Source of the DNA: Achatina immaculata
Taxonomy: Eukaryota; Mollusca; Gastropoda; Stylommatophora; Achatinidae
Length of the DNA stretch: 64,000 bases
Reading direction: 5' to 3'
NCBI GenBank assembly: GCA_009760885.1
Contig: CM019712.1
Coordinates: forward strand, 27,759,816 to 27,823,815
Positions within the stretch are counted from its first letter, which is position 1. Every line of letters begins with the position of its first letter. The translations under genes were made by a program, and so were the position numbers. Positions 10,345 through 21,290 of this stretch are shown here, piece after piece. The notes below the pieces were generated by a model. It was not told where the DNA came from. It made no database searches and was given only the letters and a program-made list of their open reading frames with translations.

Positions 10345-11117
10345 CCAACTAGAAGATCTTGATTTTGCTGATGACATAACTCCTATCAGTAACAATGCGA
10401 ATTCCATACAAGAAAAAAACAGATATACTGTCTTCACTGGCTAGCAAAATAGGACTTGAAATTAACAAGGACAAAACAAAACTAATGAAACTTGCCATTA
10501 ATCAAAATGGGAAAATACACGTAGAATGGACATATATTGAAGAAGTCAATCAATTTGCATACCTTGGTAGCTACATAGACCAGGATGGTGACACAAGAAA
10601 GGAAGTTGGAATTAGAACTGCAAAAGCAGCATCGATCTTCAATAATCTTGAGAACATATGGAATTCAAAAGTTTTAAGCACAAAAAACAAGTTAAGACTA
10701 TTCAATTCAAATATAATATCCACCCTCATTTTTGCATGCGAAAGCTGGAAAACAACTAAAGAAATATACAAGAAACCAGACTCTTTTGAAAACAAATGCC
10801 TAAAGAAAATACTCGTCATCAAATGGAAAGAATTCAAGAACAATGCAGAGATAAGACAGATGACTGAACAACAACCAGTCTCATGGGTGATCAGGAAAAG
10901 GAGATGGACATATGTTGGTCGCGTAATGAGAATAAACAGACAGAGAATCCCAAAACAAACTATCAAGTGGAACACAACAGGCCAAAGAAAAAGAGGCAGA
11001 CCGCGTAAAACTCTGAAGAGGACATTGTTAAGAGAGGCGAAATTAACAGGCATAAAAGCCCGTGATGAGGTTGAAAGACTCGCCGAAGATAGGGAAAACT
11101 GGCGAACTACCTTGTGA
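10345..11117 (+). mobile_element. LINE family C: reverse-transcriptase C-terminal half
   Basis: The RT catalytic box reads LDFADDIT at 10358-10378 (FADD at 10364-10375). It is separated from the downstream 240-codon frame by a single-base shift in the A run near 10410. The long frame holds IGLEINKDKTKLM, EEVNQFAYLGSYIDQDGDTR, a degraded ACESWKTTKE, RRWTYVGRVMR and GQRKRGRPRKTLKR, ending at a stop at 11115. This is the palm end, thumb and basic C-terminal linker of a non-LTR retrotransposon. The 5' part is missing. Related fragments are at 46300-46447 and 50505-51062. Confidence 0.88.
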
Positions 11118-12330
11118 GTCCTATGTGACGTTTAACGCTTAACGGGAAGGATATATGATAAAAGATAAGTTTATGTGAAAAAAAGATCTTGGCAAATGAT
11201 CGCTACGTCCTAGTAGCTTCTTAATCACATGTACATACGCAATTACTTTTCACAACAATTTCACAATTCGTTCATGTCTCCAAGAACATTAGCCACAATA
11301 CAGACGTCACACAACACCTTTATCATTTACTTGTATTTCTTTCTTTTGTTTTATAAGGATAAATTTACTGACTTAATGCAATGTTAACAATTTATTTTGA
11401 AAGAAAAAAAACATTTGAAGTAGAAAGGAACAAACAAAATTCATTAACTTTTTCGAGGACATCAATTCATTTCACACAAATCTTCCATAGTTTGTATATT
11501 GTCAGAATGTGCCCCTGGAAATATAAGTCCTAGAACAGCTACTGATGAAATGTTGAAAGAATCGCCAGCCACGGCCAAGTGCTGGTCTGGCATTTGTCCT
11601 AGTTTCTCAACCTTAGAAAAGGGTACTTGCTCCTTCTGAAGGACAGTTGAACAGTCGTAATGATACCAGATCAACCTCTATTGTTCTAATGGATCAATAC
11701 AGGCACTAATACCATATCCTCTAGGTCCCTCTTTGCCTTCATAGAATATGATTTACTTAGGAATTGTTTACATTTAGATTGATAGACTCAAAAGGTAGAT
11801 TCACTACAATCAGGACATTCCCATATCTGCTCCTCTGCTCGTTCCGGTAACCTAAGTGAAATTAATCTACTGATTGTCCTTGTAGGGCCATGACTCTGGG
11901 TTCATCACTTCCGTCCACAGAGTCAGATGACTCTTGTCGTTAACGGTTAGACAGTAAAAATAGAAAACGGCCAGTTATCTTCACCGAGTTCGCTTTCTAG
12001 GGTATTGCTTATGTGGTTTCTTTGTTGTTTTTGCGCCCCTTTGGTTCTCCCGCTCTTGTTTGTTATATTTCCCCAGTCTTACATTTGTTACCTTTTATAC
12101 ATCCCCACCCCCCTCAATTTGCTCCCAAATGTACCATTCCTGGTTTATTTTTCCTGACTATCTTTTGTATTCGTGGAATTTTGAGATTGCTGCTCACATG
12201 ATGCCTTCATCTAGATTTCATTTGTCTTTTACTCTGTAAAATGGACTGCAGTTGAAGTTTCAGCCGCAAACAAACTGAAGTTTGGCACAAGATTAAAAAG
12301 AATGACAGAACTGGCTTTTATTTCGTTTTT
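11118..12330. other. No recognised gene
   Basis: AT-rich. The ORFs are short, and none matches a family I recognise. Confidence 0.4.
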
Positions 12331-12337
12331 TTAATTT

Positions 12338-12532
12338 TCAAAATATCGCTGAAATAAGCTCCAAGTTTGAAGAGCCAATATTTAGGATAGTGTTCAAATG
12401 CTCGTTAGATAAATTTACTCTAAAGCTGGACTTGGCGTGCTTCAGGCTTGAAAATATATTTCTCACATAGCTACGCTGTGTCGGAAGGGAAAGACAAATC
12501 CACAACCAAATAGCTTTGAATCTGAAAACCAC
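12338..12532 (-). pseudogene. Possible hAT-type transposase C-terminal fragment
   Basis: The minus-strand segment YVRNIFSSLKHAKSSFRVNL, followed by SNEHLNTILNI, resembles the C-terminal dimerisation region of hAT transposases and their domesticated GTF2I/ZBED-like relatives (consensus roughly CEQxFSxxKxxKxxxRxxLxDEHL). The normal leading Cys-Glu is absent. No catalytic part is visible. A second minus-strand ORF upstream in its sense (12630-12884) may or may not belong. Confidence 0.35.
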
Positions 12533-12964
12533 TCAATAGACAAAAAGTTATAAAACTGGATAAGATTTCCTTTTCATAAGTATGTATTAGCGTGCCATTT
12601 GATTGGAGATCAATAACTTTTACTTTGAATTAACTTGGGAGTTTGTTCACCGCCGCAGTTACATTGTTTCTAAAATAACCAGATTTCGTATACTCTTGCA
12701 TCAAGATCAGAAAATCAGTCGCTCCTGAAATTGTTTTTTTGCAAGTCAGAAATGATTTAGGAAATATTCCTTTTCTTTCTTCATGAAATATTTTCTCAAA
12801 GTGGAAAATGAACCAAAGTATGCCCTGACATTCAGAGTAGCAGTAACTTTTCTCTGAATTTCTTGGCGTGCGCGAAAAGATCACAGATACACTTTCTTTG
12901 ATCTTATAACATCTGATTCATTTGAATCACATGACCCGTCAAGTCTGCTAAAATGCCAGTTTCC

Positions 12965-13585
12965 AAAGTCAGTCAGTGTGTGATAAAATCAAGAAAGTGT
13001 CTGATAAAAGTCAGTCAGTGTCTGATACAAGCAAGGTAGTGTCTGATAAAAGTTAGTCGGTGTCTGATAACAATTAGTCAGTTTCTGGTAAAAGCCCATG
13101 TCTGTTTAAAAACCAGTCAGTGTCTGACAAAAGTCAGTCAGTGTCTGATAAAAGCAAGTCAGTGTCTAATAAAAATTAGTCAGTATCTGATAAAAGTCAC
13201 TGTCTGATCAAAGTCAGTGTCTGTAAAAAATCAATGTCTGATAAACGTCAGTGTCTGATAAAAACCAGTAAGTGTCTGATAAAAGTCAGTGTGATAAAAA
13301 CCAGTCATTATCTGATAAAAGTCAGCCAATGTGTGATAAAAATTAGTCATTGTGTGATAACAATTACTCAGTGTCTTATAAAAATTAGTCAGTGTCTGAT
13401 AAAAGTCAGTTTCTGATAAAAATTAGTCATAGTCTGATAAAAGTCAGTGTTTGATAAACATTAATCAGTGTCTGATAAAAGTTAGTTTCTGATAAAAATT
13501 AGTCAGTGTCTGATAAAAGTCAGTTTCTGATAAAAATTAGTCAGTGTTTGATAAAAAGTCAGTGTCTGATAAAAGTGATCGAGGA
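12965..13585 (+). repeat. Irregular 17-21 bp tandem repeat (core AGTCAGTGTCTGATAAAA)
   Basis: About 33 diverged copies with variable unit length. Variants carry GTTAGTC or ATTAGTC in place of GTCAGTC. Confidence 0.85.
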
Positions 13586-13624
13586 TGATTTTTCTGCCTA
13601 AAAAATAAATCATTTTCTTTTCTG

Positions 13625-14068
13625 GGGAGAAATAACCATGAGAGAACCTTCCTACAGTTAATTCATCAAACTGTTCTATAATAAGGTAAGTAAGTGACAG
13701 AACCTTCCCACAGGTAAGCCATCAAACTGTTGTATAATAAGGTAAGTAAGTGATAGAACTTTCCCACATGTAAGCCATCAAACTGTTGTATAATAAGGTA
13801 AGTAAGTGATAGAACTTTCCCACATGTAAGCCATCAAACTGTTGCATAATAAGGTAAGTAAGTGACAGAACTTTCTCACAGATAAGCCATCAAATTATTA
13901 TATAGTAAGGTAAGTAAGTGATAGAACTTTCCCACAGGTAAGCCATCAAATTATTATATAGTAAGGTAAGTAAGGGATAGAACTTTCCCATAGGTAAGCC
14001 ATTAAACAGTTGTATAATAAGGTAAGTAAGTGATAGAACTTTCCCACAGGTAAGCCATCAAACTGAGT
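13625..14068 (+). repeat. 56-bp tandem repeat, about 8 copies, rich in 5' splice-site consensus
   Basis: The period is exact at 13685, 13741, 13797 and 13853. Each junction reads AAGGTAAGTAAG (7 occurrences). Most units have a second ACAGGTAAGCC-type site about 28 bp later. The intervening sequence is GTGATAGAACTTTCCCACA and CCATCAAACTGTTGTATAAT. Confidence 0.9.
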
Positions 14069-14269
14069 ATGTCAACTTAGATTTATTTTCTAAAAAAAAA
14101 CATTAACCTTACTGAAGTTCCTGGTTTGGTCACTAAGGGACAACTATTAACAACCGCAGATATGCAGATACTCGATTTGTGAGTCTGGAAACTTTGAACA
14201 GTTTGGCAGATATGGAAAACCAAGTTCGGTGATATAGGATGATATCGCTTGTATAAACTGAAAGGATAA

Positions 14270-14500
14270 CGGCACAGTTGATATTTTAATAGGAGGCATA
14301 TCCCACTTAAGACTACACACAGGACACTGCCGACTAGGAGCACTTATGTGTTGTCCCGGCCTGTCACACACCCTCATCTATACAAAAGAGACAGGTCTTC
14401 AGACCACATCCTACAGCTCTACCTTATCTACCAGGAAGCCCAGCTCTATTTCTGGCCGCAGGTACCACACTGGAAAATAAACCCTGAGACCAAAAGCACG
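14270..14500 (+). mobile_element. C-terminal fragment of an RNase-H-type LINE
   Basis: Plus-strand pieces RLHTGHCRLG and, after a frame shift, DHILQLYLIYQEAQLYFWPQ resemble the post-RNase-H tail of LINE proteins (consensus like LRTGHxRL, then EHVLQxCPxYxxxR). The zinc-knuckle cysteines are not preserved. A related minus-strand copy lies at 47840-48420. Confidence 0.5.
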
Positions 14501-14913
14501 GCATCTAAGAGATAACAAACTTTACCCTGGCAGTACATATACAAATCTGAAGCTGGGACCATGGAAGGTAGAAGAGAAAGAAGTTTAATAAGAGAAGAAA
14601 TGTTGGAATTGTGAAGAGCTTACAGTAAACAAATAACTGCGGGTACTTCTCTTCTTAGAATTATGTGGGTTACGTGTGTCTTGGGAGGCGTGGTCTGTGA
14701 CTACATTTCTTCCTATTCTTTCATTGACAGAATTCTTTCAGTTACAATTACCACGTGACTGGTTATGATAAATGTTATGTAGTCGTGGCATAAAAGCGAT
14801 ATGTTTTTTTTCTTCACGTCAGCTTGTACTCTTGGTCAGTACAGTCGGTACAGAAGAATATCATCAGCACAGGAAAAAGTTCGTCTTGTGTCAGAGATTA
14901 CTTCCTTGTAAAC

Positions 14914-15263
14914 ACTAAATGTTTACGAAGAATTAGAAAAGTATTTTGGCCAAACACTATAAGAAATAACATCTTATTAGCAGAAATGCAGATGAAGCCA
15001 CTGACAGCAATTATTGAAGAAATACGCTGGCGATGGTTGGGACATGTGCTCCGAATGACTGACAACTCACTACCAAAAATAGCACTAAGATGACATCACA
15101 GGAGAATAGAAGTAAGGGTAGATCAAAAGAGACATGGAGAAGAACAACAGAAAGGATGCTGAGCAATAGATGGCTCACCTGGGCAAGAGCAGAAAAAAGG
15201 CAAAGCACAGGCATTTGTGGAAAATCCTTGCGGAAGCCCCATGTGCCCTGGGCACTTAAGGTT

Positions 15264-15290
<27 letters not shown>
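14914..15290 (+). mobile_element. LINE family D 3' fragment
   Basis: Encodes CLRRIRKVFWPNTIRNNILL, AEMQMKPLTAIIEEIRWRWL and GHVLRMTDNSLPK. A stop replaces the expected Trp after KIALR, and a shifted frame carries the GRSKETWRRTTERML stretch. It ends at a (GA)n tract at 15268-15290. The same family runs on minus at 34693-35272 and 41393-42105. Confidence 0.8.
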
Positions 15291-15295
<5 letters not shown>

Positions 15296-15614
15296 GCCGG
15301 AAATTGGATTAGCCAGAAACTGTGCATAACTTTATCCTCTCACCATCACCTTTCATCACTCACTTTGTCCATTAATAAAGTGTGAGTTAATGTTATTCAC
15401 ACTGGACTTATTCTTCACACTGTTCACTAGCAGTCGCAGTAATAACAGACAGATGCACGATACATGTATAATTAGTGCAAGCCTACCTAACTATACCCTG
15501 CTGTTGTTGCTGCAAAGAACACCATCTGGTCCGTGCGGAGGATTTCTTGATAAGCTGAATATATTAGATATTATCATAGTTGTTTCTAAATATTTATGTA
15601 GTTTCAAAGTGCTA

Positions 15615-15959
15615 CAGAAGAGTTCTCCAAATATCGTGGACACAAAAAAGAACAAATATATCTATACTACACGAGCTTAATATTGAAGAAGGCTGGCTAG
15701 TGAAGAGGATTAAAGAGAGAAAACTTAAATATTTTGGGCACATTAAACGTCATGATAATTTAGAGAAGACCGTATTGGAAGGATACATAATGGGAAAAAG
15801 AAAAAGAGGAAGACCAAGACGAAGATGGCTGCAAGACATCGTTGACGATCTGGAAATGGATGCAACAGCAGCAGGCCATCTTGCTCACAACCAAGAGGCC
15901 TACAGGAGTGCTGTTTGGGAGGCAAAGTTCCGCAAGGGACATGCAAATGAATGAATGAA
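15615..15959 (+). mobile_element. LINE family A 3' fragment with a 12-bp target duplication
   Basis: Encodes KRIKERKLKYFGHIKRHDNL, GKRKRGRPRRRWLQDIVDDL and NQEAYRSAVWEAKFRKGHAN, ending in (ATGA)n. TTCAAAGTGCTA flanks it at 15603-15614 and 15960-15971. The left copy overlaps a few bases that also fit the LINE sequence (GCTACAGAAG), so the exact 5' junction is uncertain by about 5 bp. Confidence 0.9.
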
Positions 15960-16149
15960 TTCAAAGTGCTATGTCTACAGGTTTTCTTGTATAACTGCCA
16001 ACTCCCTGGCTTTTGCATTGTTTTGATCCAGTAAGTACCACACAGTAAGAGGCCTAGCCTGGATTATGGGGTATGGATCGCCATAGTCACCGTGGGGGTG
16101 AGGGGGGGGTGGTGAAGTCTGCTTAATAAATATTGCCCACCCCCTCCTT

Positions 16150-17540
16150 TTCTTGTGTAAGAAGAAGAAGAAGAAGAAGATAATCGACACCACGTCGGCA
16201 GATTAAAAAAGGAAATAAATAAATTCACGAAAGAAAAGTCGTTTAAAGTAAAAAAAAAAAAATGACTGATGAAACACATGATAACGGTAAAAATGTGATG
16301 ATTACTCAGCGTGGCATAGGATGTTCCGAAAACGTTCGATGAAACATATGAACAATGGCGTGCCACGATTTCCTTCATCGTAGCTTAAGAGTAGCTAGCG
16401 TGGCAGGGAGCGAAAGTAGACAAAGGATTGAACAAGCTGCGACTAGTTTACCTACATCCTTATCAATGAATGTTAGAAAACCAGTCCTAAAATGCTATAT
16501 TGAACCTATCTTGTTATATGGAAGTGAATCACAAAAATCATTGGAAGCAGCAGAAATGTGGTTTATTAGAAGAATGTTGCGAATCCCCTGGACAGCAAAA
16601 ATAACTAATGAAGAATGTATGAGAAGAGCTGGAAAGACAAAAAACCTTGTCAAAAAGATAAGAGAGAGACAATGTACTTTCATAGGACGTGCAATGAGAA
16701 GAGGGGGCATTGAAAATATTATAACAACAGGAAAAATAGAAGGAAGAAGATGAAGAGTAAGAAAAAGAAAAATGATACTGGAAAGTCTGACGGGATGGTG
16801 TGAGAGGAGATCACCAACTGAACTGATGGCCTGCATGAAGGATCGTGTACTCTGGAGAAGCATAATAGTCAACGCCAGTCAGCACGGCACCTGATGATGA
16901 TGATGATGAGTTTACCTAAGTGACGGAACAGCCCTAAACAGAAACGGATCTTGTGATAGATATAGAATTAAGGGAAATTGGAAGTGGAGAGAATAGATAG
17001 GTAGTTCTAAGTACAGAACATGATGATGGTAATGGCGCTGCATATAGCAGATGTAATTAAAAACTCACATACAAAGCTAAACCATATATTAGGAACCAAA
17101 CAAGTTGGGCAATCAACCATGTGAAACATGAGACGAGGCAATTATCAGATAATAAACCGTGTTTACGATGAGTGAACATACAGTGCATGCAGGGTTTAAT
17201 CTGGCACGGTTGTGTATATAATCCAGGTAGTGTCGTTACTGGCTGTTTCATTCAACCGTGAGTCCCTGGTAAGTTCTTGTACGTGGTGCTAGTACCTATC
17301 TCATCCAGCACTGTCTTGTGTGTCCTCTCACTTCAAGTCTTCTGTAGAAGTTTAGTATTGTTATATCCTGTTTGTCTGTCAGATTCTGCGTGATGCCTGC
17401 TTTCTCATATTTTTTATTTATTTCTTTGAATGTGGTTTTATATATGTTTTGTGTCCCACCAGATTTCTACAAAGCGTGACTTTGTTTCATATATTTCGTT
17501 GCCTCTAGTATTTAACAGCTGTTATTCTGTTACGTGTCTT
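16150..17540 (+). repeat. Dispersed repeat G (copy 1), host of a LINE B insertion
   Basis: Matches 45930-46300 and 62060-62785 at scattered to high similarity, apart from the LINE B inserted at 16455-16908. The strongest block is 17211-17400, with TATATAATCCAGG, CGTGAGTCCCTG|GTAAGT and CTCATCCAGCACTGTCTTG. No protein is seen. It could be a non-autonomous element or a duplicated promoter/first-exon region. An (AAG)n run at 16163-16180 lies near its start. Confidence 0.65.
16455..16908 (+). mobile_element. LINE family B 3' fragment with a 10-bp target duplication
   Basis: Encodes SLSMNVRKPVLKCYIEPILL, YGSESQKSLEAAEMWFIRRM and RIPWTAKITNEECMRRAGKT, with a stop after KIEGRR. It ends in (GAT)n. 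AGTTTACCTA flanks it at 16445-16454 and 16909-16918. It lacks the WTIGESA segment present in the copy at 42458-43167, a small internal deletion. Confidence 0.93.
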
Positions 17541-17674
17541 ACAAGATCTATTTACCGCTTGAGAACACAGCTGGTTGTGTTTTGTGTAAATTGATATGTG
17601 CCTGTATCTGTCTTTAGGTTTCTGTGGTTGTCTTTGCCTTTGGTTTTCTATGTCTGCAACTGACTTTTGTTTGC

Positions 17675-18233
17675 TGTTATCATCCATCCATCCACGTCTT
17701 CGGCCAACGAACGGCTAAGCAGTCACCATCCAGTACGCTCTTTGGGTCTTGCAGGGCAGCAACAAACCCTCTCCACCTCTCACGGTCTGTGGCCAACCTT
17801 TGTATTTTGCCTCAGCTGCTAGGTATGTTACTCATTTCAGCTTCTACAGTTCTCCACCAGGTAACCCTGTGTCGTCCTCTCTTTCCTTTTCCCTCGACTG
17901 TCCATCTCATAGCTGTTTTAGCAATGTTTCTGGGGTCTCTTCACAGCACATGACCAGCATTTGTTGTTGTTGTTTTTGCTATTATGACAAGCATATCTTC
18001 TAGTTCACACTGGGCAAGTACGTGTCTGTTATTTATTGTCTGTGGTCAGTAAATATTTCTGAGCCAGGTTGTGTGGAATGAGGATGATTCGCTCATTTCC
18101 TTTTCAGTTGTTCTCCAGATTTCTCCTACACATAGACAACAGACAACTTTGAAACAGCTGTTTTGGTTCTAGTACTGTACTGGGAGGACTTTCAGATGTG
18201 TCTAAGATTAATGAAAGCTGTTTTAGTTTTATT
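17675..18233 (-). mobile_element. LINE family H fragment (copy 1)
   Basis: The minus strand reads TAMRWTVEGKGKRGR, then TWWRTVEAEM and RLATDRERWRGFVAALQDPK, with stops between. This is the basic C-terminus of a non-LTR element. It ends near a (GGAT)n run at 17683-17694. The upstream part is cut off at the duplication edge. Confidence 0.7.
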
Positions 18234-20165
18234 TACTCAGCGTGGCATAGGATGTTCCGAAAACGTTCGATGAAACATATGAACAATGGCGTGCCACGAT
18301 TTCCTTCATCGTAGCTTAAGAGTAGCTAGCGTGGCAGGGAGCGAAAGTAGACAAAGGATTGAACAAGCTGCGACTAGTTTACCTACATCCTTATCAATGA
18401 ATGTTAGAAAACCAGTCCTAAAATGCTATATTGAACCTATCTTGTTATATGGAAGTGAATCACAAAAATCATTGGAAGCAGCAGAAATGTGGTTTATTAG
18501 AAGAATGTTGCGAATCCCCTGGACAGCAAAAATAACTAATGAAGAATGTATGAGAAGAGCTGGAAAGACAAAAAACCTTGTCAAAAAGATAAGAGAGAGA
18601 CAATGTACTTTCATAGGACGTGCAATGAGAAGAGGGGGCATTGAAAATATTATAACAACAGGAAAAATAGAAGGAAGAAGATGAAGAGTAAGAAAAGAAA
18701 AATGATACTGGAAAGTCTGACGGGATGGTGTGAGAGGAGATCACCAACTGAACTGATGGCCTGCATGAAGGATCGTGTACTCTGGAGAAGCATAATAGTC
18801 AACGCCAGTCAGCACGGCACCTGATGATGATGATGATGAGTTTACCTAAGTGACGGAACAGCCCTAAACAGAAACGGATCTTGTGATAGATATAGAATTA
18901 AGGGAAATTGGAAGTGGAGAGAATAGATAGGTAGTTCTAAGTACAGAACATGATGATGGTAATGGCGCTGCATATAGCAGATGTAATTAAAAACTCACAT
19001 ACAAAGCTAAACCATATATTAGGAACCAAACAAGTTGGGCAATCAACCATGTGAAACATGAGACGAGGCAATTATCAGATAATAAACCGTGTTTACGATG
19101 AGTGAACATACAGTGCATGCAGGGTTTAATCTGGCACGGTTGTGTATATAATCCAGGTAGTGTCGTTACTGGCTGTTTCATTCAACCGTGAGTCCCTGGT
19201 AAGTTCTTGTACGTGGTGCTAGTACCTATCTCATCCAGCACTGTCTTGTGTGTCCTCTCACTTCAAGTCTTCTGTAGAAGTTTAGTATTGTTATATCCTG
19301 TTTGTCTGTCAGATTCTGCGTGATGCCTGCTTTCTCATATTTTTTATTTATTTCTTTGAATGTGGTTTTATATATGTTTTGTGTCCCACCAGATTTCTAC
19401 AAAGCGTGACTTTGTTTCATATATTTCGTTGCCTCTAGTATTTAACAGCTGTTATTCTGTTACGTGTCTTACAAGATCTATTTACCGCTTGAGAACACAG
19501 CTGGTTGTGTTTTGTGTAAATTGATATGTGCCTGTATCTGTCTTTAGGTTTCTGTGGTTGTCTTTGCCTTTGGTTTTCTATGTCTGCAACTGACTTTTGT
19601 TTGCTGTTATCATCCATCCATCCACGTCTTCGGCCAACGAACGGCTAAGCAGTCACCATCCAGTACGCTCTTTGGGTCTTGCAGGGCAGCAACAAACCCT
19701 CTCCACCTCTCACGGTCTGTGGCCAACCTTTGTATTTTGCCTCAGCTGCCAGGTATGTTACTCATTTCAGCGTCTACAGTTCTCCACCAGGTAACCATGT
19801 GTCGTCCTCTCTTTCCTTTTCCCTCGACTGTCCATCTCATAGCTGTTTTAGCAATGTTTCTGGGGTCTCTTCTCACAACACATGACCAGCATTTGTTGTT
19901 GTTGTTTTTGCTATTATGACAAGCATATCTTCTAGTTCACACTGGGCAAGTACGTGTCTGTTATTTATTGTCTGTGGTCAGTAAATATTTCTGAGCCAGG
20001 TTGTGTGGAATGAGGATGATTCGCTCATTTCCTTTTCAGTTGTTCTCCAGATTTCTCCTACACATAGACAACAGACAACTTTGAAACAGCTGTTTTGGTT
20101 CTAGTACTGTACTGGGAGGACTTTCAGATGTGTCTAAGATTAATGAAAGCTGTTTTAGTTTTATT
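18234..20165 (+). repeat. 1.93-kb tandem duplication, copy 2
   Basis: Second copy of 16303-18233. The LINE H fragment continues beyond its right edge to about 20370, so this edge keeps original flanking sequence. Confidence 0.95.
18386..18838 (+). mobile_element. LINE family B fragment (duplicate of 16455-16908)
   Basis: Carried in the second 1.93-kb copy, with its AGTTTACCTA duplications at 18376-18385 and 18839-18848. It is one base shorter in an A run. Confidence 0.93.
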
Positions 20166-20370
20166 TATTCTACTCTTTATGTCTTTATGTGTTCCTCCAT
20201 CTGGTGTTAGCACGCTGTCAAGATATGTGAAGGTATGTGTTTCTCTTAGGATGTTGGTCGTTAATTTTAATTGCTCCTCGGTTTTCTGTATTTATATTTT
20301 TTATTAATGATTCTTTATGTTGATGTTAGCCCCACTTGTCTGCTGATTGTTTCTAGAGTGCGCTGTATAA
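19605..20370 (-). mobile_element. LINE family H fragment (copy 2, longer)
   Basis: Same C-terminus as 17675-18233. Beyond the duplication edge it continues with TFTYLDSVLTPDGGTHKDIK and SRINKTKTAFINLRHI (about 20110-20245), the region just downstream of the RT palm. Several stops, dead. Confidence 0.7.
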
Positions 20371-20470
20371 AATGTCCTATGCCGCATGACTTAGAGGGAA
20401 CATAACATCTAGCCTATAGGTACAGAAAAGTAGGGACCGATCCAACCATAACTAGAGAAAAGTAAAGACA

Positions 20471-20477
20471 TATAAAA
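20471..20477 (+). promoter_or_regulatory. Candidate TATA box of the FReD gene
   Basis: TATAAAA lies 141 bp upstream of the exon-1 ATG and is followed at once by a GAGA-rich tract (20479-20522). A start site about 30 bp downstream would give a 5' UTR of about 115 bases. Inference from position and motif only. Confidence 0.45.
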
Positions 20478-20478
20478 C

Positions 20479-20489
20479 CAGAGAGAGAA

Positions 20490-20522
<33 letters not shown>
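20479..20522 (+). repeat. (GA)n tract
   Basis: GAGA-rich run between the candidate TATA box and exon 1. Confidence 0.9.
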
Positions 20523-20617
20523 ATTTAAACTAGATATATTTATTAAAGAAATTAAAACACATTTAGAAGAAGCACCACTTTTTTTCCTATTGCCAACAGC
20601 AACCAAACATCATCATC

Positions 20618-20681
20618 ATGTGCCGGCTATCGATATTAAACGTTCTGCTTATTCTTCCTATTCTAACATCAGCTAAAGGCG
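20618..20681 (+). CDS. FReD gene exon 1: start codon and signal peptide
   Basis: ATG at 20618 opens a 64-base coding exon for 21 residues. MCR is followed by the hydrophobic core LSILNVLLILPILTSA and then KG. This is a typical signal peptide, with likely cleavage after TSA. The exon ends G|GTGAGT (donor at 20682) after one base of a codon (phase 1). The exon at 33334 begins with the two bases GA that complete GGA (Gly) and stays open to its stop. The joined length, 64+680=744 bases, is exactly 248 codons including the stop. I see no other signal-peptide exon before 33334. The join is inferred from phase, splice consensus and protein logic; a transcript would settle it. Confidence 0.65.
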
Positions 20682-20975
20682 GTGAGTAATAGAAGTATAT
20701 GTGTGTTTTTATTTCCGGGTGTTCTTTGAAACGTTATGGCACTGTTGTATGTTAAGTTCTGTGCATCTTGTTCATCTCAGCGGTGAAGTGCTTACTGCAC
20801 TGGACTCTGACTCGTGTCAAGCAGGAGGATGTGTACTTTGCTACATCAGGAGGTGTGAAAGGGAAGACAGCCAGACGTGATGCGGGCCACATCGCCCACT
20901 AGAATGCCAGCAGTTGTCGTTAAAAATATTAGGACTTTGAGTACTGTTATTACCCTAACGTATATGCATTTTGTT

Positions 20976-21290
20976 ACAGGTCCTTAACTCTTTATACAAA
21001 GACCAGATACATCTTTATTATATAACTTCTTGTTTGACACTGGATGCAGTTTGATACTCTAAAGCTTACAATTACATTTTATATAACGTGCATGACTGCA
21101 GACTCATGAAATACGAATAAAGTACGGGATAAAGTGCAAAAAAAACTTTCGAGTGGAACATAAAAAGCAATGTAAGGAAATGTTGAAGAATAAATTGAAG
21201 TTCCATTAAACTATAACCATTTCTGCATACTATACTCAAATATGAAGTCAAGGTGACCAATGGTAGTGAAAGGACAAAGTTCGTCAATAG
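20976..21290 (+). repeat. Non-satellite spacer, copy 1 (left edge of the 18-bp satellite)
   Basis: This 315-bp block recurs at 24826-25140 with about two differences. The first copy is preceded by TGCATTTTGTTACAG, which also resembles a splice acceptor, but no exon follows. Confidence 0.9.

Larger units (their letters stand above)
16303..18233 (+). repeat. 1.93-kb tandem duplication, copy 1
   Basis: Repeated almost base for base at 18234-20165 with an offset of 1,931 bp. I found only a handful of differences: a 1-base A-run indel near 16765/18695, a few substitutions and a 2-base indel near 17940/19872. It contains repeat G, a LINE B copy and a LINE H fragment, so the duplication post-dates those insertions. 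Confidence 0.95.

Noticed and set aside
20964..20985. Splice acceptor TTTTGTTACAG|G as the start of a further FReD exon
   Set aside because: No sustained coding sequence follows. The duplicate spacer at 24826 lacks the pyrimidine tract. Phase logic already fits a direct 20681 to 33334 join.
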